Assembly (NCBI GenBank): GCA_024699855.1
Contig: JAMPIQ010000001.1
Span: 5,580,001 to 5,644,000 of the forward strand
DNA length: 64,000 bases
From: Aphelenchoides besseyi
Taxonomy: Eukaryota > Nematoda > Chromadorea > Rhabditida > Aphelenchoididae
Reading direction: 5' to 3'
Part shown: positions 23,891-33,216 of the stretch, one piece after another
Numbering within the stretch: position 1 is the first letter of the stretch
Layout: each line of letters opens with the position of its first letter
Translations under genes and position numbers: made by a program
Notes under the pieces: generated by a model
Told to the model about the DNA's origin: nothing
The model's database searches: none
The model's input: the letters and a program-made list of their open reading frames with translations, nothing else

Positions 23891-24700
23891 TTACGGTTGT
23901 AAATAATTTTTGCATTGGGGGACATCAGATAATGGATAATTCCAGTAGTCTTTTCCGTGTATTGCGTCAATTACAAGCGATGTGCGGCGCGTTATTGGTA
24001 GATCGTAGCTGTGCATGAAGGTGCATTTGGTGAGCGCCACACAGTATTCGAACTGGATCCGCTTATAGAACTTTCGTTGTTCTTCGTTGAGTTCGTTCCT
24101 CCTTTGTAGAATTTTTGTTATCTTGCCGATTCCAGCAAGGTAACCGGCAAAATAACGTCGTTGCCAGTCAGAATAAACTGGTGTTCTTCCATCCGATTGT
24201 TTTATATCCAGTGGGTCTTTTGCTGGTTACCATTGGTTGTACCTGGTTAATTCCATATTATTCATCAGATTGGACAATGTATTCTCTGGTTTTGTCAGAA
24301 TCTTTCTATTCCACCGTTGACAGTATTCTTGTCGCAACGGCGGGAAGAACACATCTATCCAATTATGTAACACAAGTGATGGCCACAGAAATGCAACGGA
24401 AAACTTTCTCGGATCAAATTCGTCGTTGGAAGTGTCTGGAACATCTTTTGAGGTTTCATCATTTAGTAGGGCATCTGGATCGACAGGTTCAAATGGGACG
24501 GCTGCATCATCATTAGGTGTGAATCCCTTGAAGTAATGATCCGCCAACGCTCGGATAGTTTGAAGACCGGTGACATCGCCGTCGGTGCACATTACAATCT
24601 TTGCGTCGTATTTGATGGAAATTGTCTTTGCCGAGTTACGAAGTTTGGAAGTCTTCGAATTTCCGCTCAACGCGATTATTGCCCCTTCGCACTCCATCAT
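23891..24700 (-). pseudogene. TOPRIM-like protein, one in-frame stop, about 269 codons
   Basis: One frame runs from ATG 24700 to a stop at 23891, broken by TAA at 24227-24229. Early in it are an EG pair (MECEGAIIALSG) and KIVMCTDGDVTG, which look like the Glu and DxD motifs of a TOPRIM fold; type IIA topoisomerases have MTDQDQDG at this place. The part after the stop is plainly coding in composition (YFAGYLAGIGKITKI, EEQRKFYKRIQFEY). I do not recognise the whole protein. It lies 172 bp downstream of the 641-aa gene on the same strand. The nonsense codon may be real decay or an error. TOPRIM is a suggestion from two short motifs. Confidence 0.4.
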
Positions 24701-24872
24701 AAACCGTCAAATTTCACCGCTCCAAAAATTTTTGAACAAAATAAAAATGAGAGAAAATTTGATCGGAAAATGCACGAGTTCTTTTGGTTAGTGGAATTCG
24801 GCCTTCTGTCTACGATAAACGATCACAATCTTAAGTCTAAAAAATTTATTTGTTAATCGAAAATATGAAATG

Positions 24873-26968
24873 TTAAATAATTATCGAAAGGTAACCTCCG
24901 GGCTCTTCATACGGGTCCAAAACTTCCATGAACTCGTCGTCACTCGCAGGATCTTGCTGTTGACTGGTTGAGGTTCCGGCTTCATTTCTTGATCGTAAAG
25001 GTTTTTTCGTCTCCAATTGATCCAAATCTGCAGTCGCAAGAATTAAGTGCGTTTTCATAAAGAAATTTAACGCTTTTTGTTTGTTGATTCCAATACAGTG
25101 CTGCTGAGCTATGTTGCCGATGCGATGCATCGATTCAGTAGCTAAATTTAAAAATTTGATGAGCAATCAATTGAACAAAATTTGAAACTCACATTGTTCG
25201 CCATGTCGACCCCAAGTTTTGCGTTCAATCAGTTGATTTACAACATGCTTTTCGGCCATGTGCAGCTTTGGTGGACGGATGTTAGATGGCATCAGGCTTC
25301 GAAAACTGGAAGACAAATCTTCAATGTCTTTTTTCAATTGATTTCGCAGCCTTTGATCGTCAAAATTAAATTCAATCGCTGATGTCCATGAACCAAATCT
25401 ATGAAGGGAAAGTATCAGTGCTCGTTGTGGAACTGCATCTTTTTCCGTTGTATTGTCGTTGATAAATTTTACGAAAGTAAAAGCATCTCGTCCAGTTAAT
25501 AAAGATGATTGTTGCCAACTACTAGGAACACCAGCGCAACGAAACCATTGGAAGCGAGTTTCTTTTGTCCATTGACGAACTACCGTATTGACTAGTCCTT
25601 GGAATACATGAAGCGGTGGAGTTACGACGTTTTTCATCGGAATTTTTAAAAGAGCATTTTCTCCTGGTTCTCGTTCAAATCCTCTCACAGCTCCTGTAGA
25701 ACGATGAGTCCGTAATCCAACGTGACATAGAGGACAAAACTCTGTTGATAGAGGAGATGGAACATCGAAAAAATTGAAATAACTTTCATGTCTCCGACGA
25801 AAAGTATTTCGACATCCATTTCACGTTCGTCCACCTTGTATTTGGGATTAGCAGCGATGTTGTTGATAAAATTGAAGAAAATTCTTCCAGCTCGTTTAAA
25901 CAATTCAAATTTTTCGTCGCCTTCAAAAGCTGCTACCAGAATATAATTATTCGTTGATTGTGGTCGTTGAACTTGAGTAGGAATGTAGAATCCTAACTTG
26001 TTGAAATCTCCACCTTTATCGGCCGAAACGACGACAGTAAACTTTGTTGTTAATGCCGACCAATTTTTCTTGATAGACTCAATGACTTTAGCAAAGACAA
26101 TTTCAGGTTGTTGCATCCAAGACATCAGTTTCCCGGTTTCATATTCTTCGGTCCAAAATCCACCGCATTCAGCTAAAAACTTCTTCTCGGCGTATTCGAG
26201 TTGTGAAAACGAAGGCCAACCTGAGTTTTTTGCCACAAGGTCGTATTGTCTTCTTGTCAAACGCAAAAAGCGACGAAGAATTAAACAATCATTAACTTCA
26301 AGTTTTGGACAATCAGTTATTTTGACGATTCGGTAATCACAACCAAGAGTTTTTTGAACGGCATTTAGACGTCTCTTTTTTTCATTAGGAGTCGTAAGTT
26401 GAGTCACAGTTTTATACGAAACTCTTTGGGCAGCTCGAAGTTGACGACGAGTATGAGATCCATGTTCTTGCGATTGGCTAAGTTCTTGGCGTAGTTGATC
26501 GTTTACTTGTCCTAATTGCTGACTTGCGGTTTCTGCGTCACGAAGTTCGCGCAGGCGATCTTCCAACTCAAATTCAAGTTCACTTACACGCTGCTGTAGT
26601 TCCAAAATATTAGCCGAAATCTAAAGGAAGGTTTAATAAAAAATAAACTACAAATTCACAAGCTTCATCTTCTTGTTGTCGATTTTCACGTTCTATTCGA
26701 GCAACGCTTCGACGAATGCCTCGCTCATCGTGTGCAGAACTAGTTGGAAATTGTATATTAACAAATTCAGGTTGTCGAACAAGAATGGGAATTATTGGTT
26801 GATCAATTTCCATCTTCAATTATTGCTTTAAAATTATCCAATGTTTAGTATATAAACCGGTGTTTCTTCATGATGTTCAACCATTGATGCTTGTTCTCCA
26901 ACTGATCGCACATCAGATCTCATTAATCTATTTTGTCTTCCACTATATTGATGTTTAGTTCTTCCCAT
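24873..26968 (-). CDS. 641-aa protein with possible RNase H-like D-D-E core, probably transposon-encoded
   Basis: Exons 26858-26968, 26652-26813, 25784-26620, 25193-25739 and 24873-25141 give an uninterrupted 641-codon frame with 31-51-nt introns. Order: basic head (MGRTKHQYSGRQNR), a coiled coil (about residues 90-150, ELQQRVSELEFELEDRL), a middle domain, then VVVSADKGGDFNKL, VEILFVGDMK, a possible metal site FCPLCHVGL, and GRHGEQSTESMHRIGN. The three acidic residues in ADKGG, VGD and TES could be a D-D-E triad. From memory this resembles a large uncharacterised family in hydrozoans and nematodes with the pattern ADKGG ... GD ... EQ-x-x-ES-x-H-x-x-x-N, but I cannot name it. The C-terminal 60 residues are acidic and low in complexity. 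The intact frame suggests recent activity or selection. Function unproven. Confidence 0.6.
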
Positions 26969-27338
26969 CTTTACAATTTAAAAGAACGAAAATGTAATTT
27001 CAACTGAAATCGACAAAAATTGGCTGAGCAATCCTTGTTTGCATGCGAATAAGTACACTTCAAAATCAACAAAATCGAATCAAACAAAGGTCAAAATATC
27101 GAGAAATTATCGACAAACAAAAGTTACTAGATCAAATATTCTAGAAAATTGATTGAAAAAGAGTGTGAGCAATCAAACATCAAAAAACTCAAAAATTAGT
27201 CGATTTGGTCACCTTTGATCAAGCATAAGTACCTTTTAAACTAACGTAAAAACGACGTCAAAAAGATTAAAATGTCAAGAATTTATAGGCGAACAAAGGT
27301 TACTGGCTTAAAAGTTGTCGCGATGCCGTGAACATTAG
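26969..27338. other. AT-rich gap, likely promoter of the 641-aa gene
   Basis: 370 bp, strongly AT-rich, between two minus-strand genes. Contains several short repeats of the type AAAACTCAAAAA and AAAGGTTACT (the latter near 27117 and 27297 in variant forms). No open frame of note. Confidence 0.4.
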
Positions 27339-29577
27339 CTACGGCCTTAAAACGTAATCGCCCTCCTCCAAAAAAGCAGGGTGGTCGACATTCGACGGCG
27401 AAAAAGCGGCAACAAATGGGCCGATTTTTGTGCTGTTTGTTGGCGTCCATATGAAGTCAAGACTGCTCTTTCGATTGGCAATGTTTATTTTTGCGTATAA
27501 CCGCGTATTAATCGAGATTTTTGCAAAGATATGGCGACGATTGCTTTTGGTCGAAGAAGAGAAATTTGACCCAATAATTTTTCGTTTTTTCTTGACCACT
27601 TGCTGAGCGGTGAAATTTAACAAATTTGCACTGTTTTCTGATGGAGTACCTTCGGTGTCTTCAATTTGAAGAGCAATTTGTCTGTAGTCCAAAATTGCTC
27701 TTCCTCTTCCTTCATAAATTAGCACAGCCGCGATTTTGTTCATTTCTTTGCCTTTTGAGTTCATGAACTTGAATTTGTTGTCGCTTACTTCCGAGGCTGT
27801 GTGACCGGTTATTATAAACGGTCGGAGGATGTTGTATAGTCCTTCTTTTCCTTCTTCGTTCGTGTATTTGAAGAAACCAATCAGGAAACTGTCAAGTTGT
27901 CCAGTCTTTATGCATTTTTCGACCTTGTTGTAATTAACAACTGCTTTGTCGGGACCGAAGATGTTGTTGAAGGCCAGGCCACCTCGAACATCTGCAGATA
28001 ATCCAAATTTTATATGTGTAAAATCTCGACGGACAAGATGCTTGAAACGTCCGGAGCCAATTCCGAGGGCGATTTGAATAGCATGAAGTGATGGTTGTGA
28101 GTCGCTTTGTTGCCAAGAAATTGAACGACCCGCATTTTGTGCGTTGACTATAGCCCATTTGAAATCGACGTCTTCGTCTTTCACTGCGTTGAAGAAATCG
28201 ATGAGTGTAAACAGGACGTCAAGAGCATCTACGAGAACAAGCGTTTCCGACTTTTGATTTGGCGCTGTAAATGTAACCTCGGAGTGTTTTTCTTGTTGTT
28301 TCTTTTTTTCAACGGCTATTTTCTTGGCAGTTGCACTGCTACTACTTCCAGGTCGACGCCTCGCTAAACAGCGGATGAAGTTGCTGAATACTGAATTACA
28401 AACATTGTCGGTGTTCGGAAAGGTTGTTTTGATCTGTTGTTGAAATTCTTCGATGCCGGGTAACACACGATGAAGTTGAACGTCCATCAGCTTTTGAGTC
28501 AGCAAGAATGTGTAGGTCTAATAATGAAGAGAATGTTGCGTGTATGATTTGCGTACTTCTTCGGGCACTTTGTAGTGGGCTTCTTCAGCTATGTTTGGCG
28601 TGGCCTTAATTTGCAGAAAAGACATTTTTGATGACGCTGAGTTCCAATCTTCGATCATTTGTTGAGTCATACCGCATCTTTTGAATTCATCAGGTATTGA
28701 ATGAGCGATACTTCGGTTGAACCACCACTCGATATTGCCGATGAGTATGAAATCCATTAGCGAATCCAATGCTTTTGATTCATGGGTTGGATGTAAAATG
28801 GATCTAATGAATTGCTCGTCCAGCGAAAATACCTGTTCTTCATTGGGTTCGGTGACTGGATCTTCACATATTGCAAGTAATTCTAACAAAATTTGTGAAA
28901 CTTCTTGGTTATCAGCAGCCATCGAAAATTCTTCGGCAATGATTGGTTCTATTGGTTGAGTGGGATTTTTTTCCATTTGCATGTTGTCGATTGCGTTAGT
29001 GACCTGTAGAGCTTCGGCTGCTGTTTCGGCACGAATTTTTTCATTAATGTCTGTGTCCGGAGCACCAACTATATCACCAACGACAAAAACGGGAATATCT
29101 TCGGGATTGTCGTAAAATTGATGTGCTGCTAGTTGATAACGAATCGAGTTGACGTGTTGCTGATTTTTTAGTATAGTGCGCTCTTCTTCATCAATTGCGA
29201 CGGCATTTGGCTCAAGTAATCTCTCAGCTACAAAACACAAAGCAATTCCGTGGTCACATTCTTGAGGTGTTGGGTGATAGATGTTTTCGTATGCCGTAGT
29301 GATATGGCATCCGGGGAAAATCTTCAAGAAAAATTCGCGTGTTTTGTCTAGTCGATCGTCGTCAATTTGAGAAGCCGTCATATACTGAACGTTGAGATTG
29401 GGATCGTATAATATTGCTTCGAATTCCAAATTACTTTTTGTGTCGACGTTAATAAATGCGAATTTTGGAGATTGACGATCATCGGTTATAAAAACGAATC
29501 CTTTACGCAGTACTTTGCGTTCGTCATTGCTCAGTTTGTCATCGTTGTTATTGTCTATGTGATGACTGAATTCCTAA
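27339..29577 (-). CDS. Ulp1/C48-protease-like protein, spliced, 5' end unclear
   Basis: Two exons joined in phase by a 39-nt intron: 28557 to about 29577, and 27339-28517 (393 codons with stop). The N-terminal part runs FVFITDDRQSPKFAFINVD, then AILYDPNLNVQY and HPTPQECDHGIALCFVAERL. This has the layout of SUMO/ubiquitin-like proteases: Asp in YDP, Gln in PQ, and a Cys close by. The catalytic His expected before the Asp is not visible (KFAFINVD), so it may be inactive. The C-terminal 390 residues are unrecognised (SADVRGGLAFNNIFG, YEGRGRAILDYRQ). Such proteases occur in several large eukaryotic DNA transposons. Upstream the frame cannot be joined cleanly to the next block. Confidence 0.45.
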
Positions 29578-29594
29578 CACATCAATTTTGGCTG

Positions 29595-30028
29595 TGTACG
29601 GATTGCTAAGTCTGAGAATTTCCTCAACAAATACAAACGGACGGATTTCGTTTCCATAATTTAAGGAAAGAATTTCCTTTGTTGAGTTTTCCGTTGTAAA
29701 TGTTGTCGATTGGTTGGTCGTTCTTCAGGTTGTCCAGAACTTCCATGAATTTGCTGATTGCTTTTATCATTCCATTAGTATAAGCACCAATCATTGGCGG
29801 TTGCAATTTACGAAACATCTCCAGCCCTTCTTCAATTGCTTTCGAACAACTCTCGTGTCCACATCCAACTTTGTTGCATTGTTGAGTGGTGAGTTCCGAA
29901 ATGCTTCTTGCTGATGTTAGTTGAGTGACTAAGGTTTGCGTGTTTACGTTCAATGAATTAAGTTCGTATGCATCGCGATTGTTGCTGGAGGTACAAGCCT
30001 CGTCAAGAATATCCACATCCTGAAACAA
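29595..30028 (-). pseudogene. probable 5' part of the Ulp1-like gene, frame-disrupted
   Basis: An open frame from 30028 (MFQDVDILDEACTSSNNRD) has a possible Cys/His cluster (CNKVGCGHESC) and reads to KLNKGNSF. Coding then seems to continue in another frame (YGNEIRPFVFVEEILRLSN) towards the protease-like exon at 29577. No acceptable intron explains the change, so a one-base frameshift near 29665 and another near 29577 are likely. I do not recognise the domain. Confidence 0.35.
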
Positions 30029-30802
30029 GTCGGAGAAGGAAAACTAAACAACAAAAACGAGCAAATCAACTTACCTTCACACTGTTTAGTTGGTCAAAAC
30101 TTGGAACAAGAAATCTTCGGGAAACTGATAGAACAAAAGCATTTCAACGACATGGGAAACTCGGCGATTATGGTATCCAAACACATTGGCATCAACGAGT
30201 CAAACGAAAAAGTCCTGAATATTTTAGATGGTCAAACCAAGACTTACCTTTCAATCGACTCGGTCATTGATGCTGAAAATTTTGACGACAACACACTTTT
30301 GTTACCAGAGTACTTGAATATGATCGAAGAAGGATCATTGCCACCGCACAAACTGGTGCTCAAGAAGAACGCGGTCGTAATTTTGATCCGAAATTTGTCA
30401 CAAGAAGACGGTTTGTGTAACGGTACTCGATTGTTGGTTTTGGCAATGAATGACCATTTAGTCGAATGTCAGATTTTAACTGAAAATCACGCTAGCGAAC
30501 GACACATCATTTCACGTATCAACAACACGATCGACTACCACGGAATGCTCCAACTGAATCGCAAACAGTTTCCACTAAAGTTGGCGTTTGCAATGACCAT
30601 CAACAAAAGTCAGGGCCAAAAGTTTGAACAAGTTGGATTGAACCTCGAATACGAAGTCTTTGAGCACGGTCAACTTTGCGTTGCTTTGTCTCGTGCACGT
30701 TCTTGGGATTCAGTCAAAGTTATAACCCCAGCAAACGACAGACAAACTAATGGTGACTGTTTAGTAAAAAATATCGTGAAATTGTCAATCGTTTGTGAAT
30801 AG
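30011..30802 (+). pseudogene. Helitron/Pif1-family helicase, C-terminal fragment
   Basis: An open frame on the opposite strand to its neighbours. It contains the hallmarks of the helicase end of Helitron Rep-Hel and cellular Pif1 proteins: ILKQVGEGK, then LPPHKLVLKKNAVVILIRNL (motif block), GLCNGTRLLVLAM, KLAFAMTINKSQGQKFE and HGQLCVALSRARSWDSV (helicase motifs V-VI). The Walker A and B half and any Rep domain are missing; the frame cannot be traced left of about 30 kb. The wording PPHKL and RNL ... GLCNGTRL is closest to Helitrons. A hairpin 87 bp after the stop could be the element's 3' end. Confidence 0.8.
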
Positions 30803-30888
30803 CAACTTAACTGGAAGTAAGCAAACTGATTACAAAGCGTCAAAACCAGTAAACTAAACAGAAGTCTCTTCAAATTTCAAGACAAGTC

Positions 30889-30906
30889 CATGGCCTTCGG
30901 GCCATG
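30889..30906 (+). other. 7-bp stem, TTCG loop hairpin; candidate Helitron 3' terminus
   Basis: CATGGCC-TTCG-GGCCATG is a perfect palindromic stem with a tetraloop, 87 bp after the helicase stop. Helitrons and Helentrons carry such hairpins just inside their 3' end. A canonical CTRR end is not seen directly after it. Confidence 0.4.
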
Positions 30907-30950
30907 ACAACAAAAATTTTCTTTTCATCATCGACGGACAGCGATATGGG

Positions 30951-31267
30951 ATGGCAACAAAAATGGTAAGCAGGTTGGTTTTTTCAATTTCATCTTCTGT
31001 TTCTTCAGATCTCCTACTTTCGGTTTCTCTACGTACTCAATGGTCATGGTTGTCGATGTCAATCAAGTAAGTTTTGACTATTTGTTTTGTTATTTGAACA
31101 TTCATCGTTCAGATTCTCATTCCCTGTTTACGTACAAACTCAACCGGCTTTTTGAATGGGCACCTAAAATGAAACTGATCGCTGCTAAACGATTTTCTTA
31201 CGATCATCTTTATGGATTTCTACTAAAAGTCGAACATCTATTGTCATTCTTCTCTTTTCTATTGTAA
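30951..31267 (+). CDS. hypothetical spliced small protein, 75 aa
   Basis: Three exons, 30951-30965, 31009-31066 and 31113-31267, bounded by consensus GT and TTCAG or TTCAG-like sites, give a 75-codon frame ending in a hydrophobic tail (LLSFFSFLL). I do not recognise it. The first exon is only 15 nt, and an alternative reading of exon 2 (FGFSTYSMVMVVDV) looks equally protein-like but stops early. It may be a gene remnant. Confidence 0.25.
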
Positions 31268-31449
31268 ACTAGAAGAACCAAATCACAACCGGAGCACTCA
31301 ACTCACACATCAAACCGTGTCTCCATCTTAGGTAAAGACATGAACAAAAAACAGTCTTCAGCTTGGGTCCCGGCTGTTTCCGTCTACATTTCAAAGGTGC
31401 GAAGGTTGTGATGTCGGTTCCAAAGTATCTCCAAAATCCGCTTTGAATT

Positions 31450-31457
31450 AACAACTC
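31450..31457. repeat. 8-bp target-site duplication, left (AACAACTC)
   Basis: Directly precedes the Merlin terminus at 31458 and is repeated exactly at 32793-32800. Confidence 0.9.
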
Positions 31458-31663
31458 GGGTCTTTCCTAGGAGACCCCCCCCCCCCCCCTCTGCGAGCGG
31501 CTCGCAAAAAAAATGCGAACGCTACCACTTGAAGTGCTCGCAAAAAATTGCGAGTAGCTAAAGCGCTCGCTACAGTACGAACTGCGGCTAGGACCGCCAC
31601 CCAAAACAACCTCCCGTTAATCATTTTTCAACAAGTTCTTTTTCGCTAGCGGTCATTTTTGTG

Positions 31664-32619
31664 ATGAAAATATTTGATTTGCCGAGTTGTGAATTTGATG
31701 CCTTTTTGTTCCTTCAACATCATGGTGTTGTGCATGGGGAACGACGTTGCGTTAATGGGCATGCTATGGATATCAAGATGGAACGTGGTACGTGGAGATG
31801 TTCGGTGAAGAATTGCCGTAAGGAGAAGGGACTTCGTGCAGATACTTGGTTGGACAATTGCAAATTGCCGTTCGTAACGTTCGTTCGGTTTCTGTATTCA
31901 TGGGCTTATGAAATGACAACCATCAAATTCTGTGAGAGAGAGCTGGAAATTAACAAGAATACGGTGGTGGACTGGAACAATATGATCCGGGAGGTATGCG
32001 CGGAGGAGTTACTAGCCAATCCCGTGAAAATTGGTAGGTATTTTGTTCTGTTCTACCTAATGGTTGTTAGGTGGTCCTGGAAAAACTGTCGAAATCGATG
32101 AGAGCGTTTTCTCGAGGCGCAAATACGACCGCGGACGAATGCTTCCTGAGCAATGGGTATTTGGTGGTATTTGTCGCGAAACTAAAGGGACATTCCTTTA
32201 CGCGGTCGAGAATCGAACTGAAGCAACTCTGATGGAGTGCATCAAGGTATCAATTTTGCCAGGTGGGAGATCTCGGTTCGGTTTTTACGTATTTCTTAGG
32301 AACGCATATTATTTCTGACTGTTGGCGGGCCTATTTATCGGGAATACCGAAGCTGGTTGACGAGAACGGAGTGTCGTTGTACACGCATTCAACGGTCAAT
32401 CATTCCAGCAATTTTGTCGACCCAGAAGACGGCAGTCACACAAATTCGATCGAATCGAGTTGGAACGTCGCAAAATCGGCCAACCGTCGACGCTGGGGAA
32501 CTCATCGTTCCATGCTTGACTCGTATCTTTGCGAATATATGTACCGCCGTCGATATCGAGATCCGGATGTTTTCTTGACAATTCTTCGTCACATTGCTTT
32601 ATTGAACCCGCCCAAGTAA
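31664..32619 (+). CDS. Merlin transposase (ISXO2-like DDE), 293 aa
   Basis: Catalyses cut-and-paste movement of the element. Exons 31664-32033, 32071-32262 and 32300-32619 sum to 293 codons plus stop with consistent phases. An N-terminal zinc-ribbon-like part (CVNGHAMDIK, WRCSVKNCRKEKGLR) precedes the DDE core. The acidic residues lie in KTVEIDESVFSRRKY, HIISDCWRAY and SHTNSIESSW, with HSTVNHSSNFVDPEDG between the last two. This is the standard ISXO2-like arrangement shared with bacterial IS1595/IS1016 transposases. No stop or frameshift was seen. The start is the first ATG of the frame. Confidence 0.93.
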
Positions 32620-32661
32620 ATTAAATTGAGTGAAAACGTGTTTAGAAGCTGTGTTTGGTGT

Positions 32662-32694
32662 GCCCTGAATGGCCGAGCGGTCTGAGGCGCTGAA
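32662..32694 (+). other. tRNA 5'-half-like sequence inside the Merlin element
   Basis: The 33 nt read like the acceptor and D arm of a type II (Leu or Ser) tRNA: the core GATGGCCGAGCGGTC-type word appears here as AATGGCCGAGCGGTCTGAGG, then CGCTGAA. No anticodon, variable or T arm follows. It includes a good pol III A box. It lies between the transposase stop and the right terminus. Confidence 0.6.
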
Positions 32695-32792
32695 AAGTGA
32701 ATGCGACTCTTCGGAGTGTAAGAGCGAAAAAAGTGCGAGCTGGCTGAAAAAGTTGCGAGCGAAGGGGGGGGGGGGTCTCCTAGGAAAGATCC

Positions 32793-32800
32793 AACAACTC
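32793..32800. repeat. 8-bp target-site duplication, right (AACAACTC)
   Basis: Exact copy of 31450-31457, immediately after the right terminus of the Merlin element. Confidence 0.9.
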
Positions 32801-33216
32801 AATTTATATTAACCGCAAAACGTGGTCGTGTGTGTGTTTTCAACTAATAAAATGCATTTTTTCCCCTATTGAAGAGTTTGCATACGTTAGTTTTGATTGT
32901 GTAATAAGATGCATTGCAAGAATAAAGATTCTTTTCCTAACTAACAACTAAAGAGTCACGTTTCTGTCTATTTTTGTTTCCAGAGAGCAACCACAAGCGT
33001 GCAGCGTTTTTTTGGAATGAGCACTCTTCATGCAAATTCCTTCACAACCAATTAGCGCTACTTACGTTCCAAATTTCAAACGAATGAGCGATGCCCAGTT
33101 TACAATCGAAAAAAGTATATAAGGGCAATCAGACGGCTTTCCAATCACAATTAACTCTGTTCAGTTTGCGTTGAGTTTTCATTTTGATTTGTTGTGCTCG
33201 TCGATTCGAAAACAAA
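32801..33216. other. non-coding spacer
   Basis: About 0.4 kb of AT-rich sequence between the Merlin element and the OB-fold pseudogene. A TATA-like GTATATAAGG at 33115-33124 lies about 95 bp upstream of the next ATG and may be a relic promoter. Confidence 0.4.

Larger units (their letters stand above)
31458..32792 (+). mobile_element. Merlin-family DNA transposon, 1,335 bp, apparently intact
   Basis: Flanked by the perfect direct repeat AACAACTC. The termini are inverted: GGGTCTTTCCTAGGAGACC followed by a C tract of 15 at the left, and a G tract of 12 followed by GGTCTCCTAGGAAAGATCC at the right, with one mismatch. Inside both tracts are several copies of GCTCGCA or its complement (CTGCGAGCGGCTCGCAAA at left, TTGCGAGCGAA at right), probable transposase-binding subrepeats. 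An 8-9-bp duplication and an ISXO2/IS1016-type transposase define the Merlin superfamily. The single gene is uninterrupted, so the copy could be autonomous. Confidence 0.93.

Noticed and set aside
23891..30802. Polinton/Maverick or virus-like element
   Set aside because: Ulp1-like and helicase pieces are suggestive, but no polymerase B, integrase, packaging ATPase or capsid gene is present.
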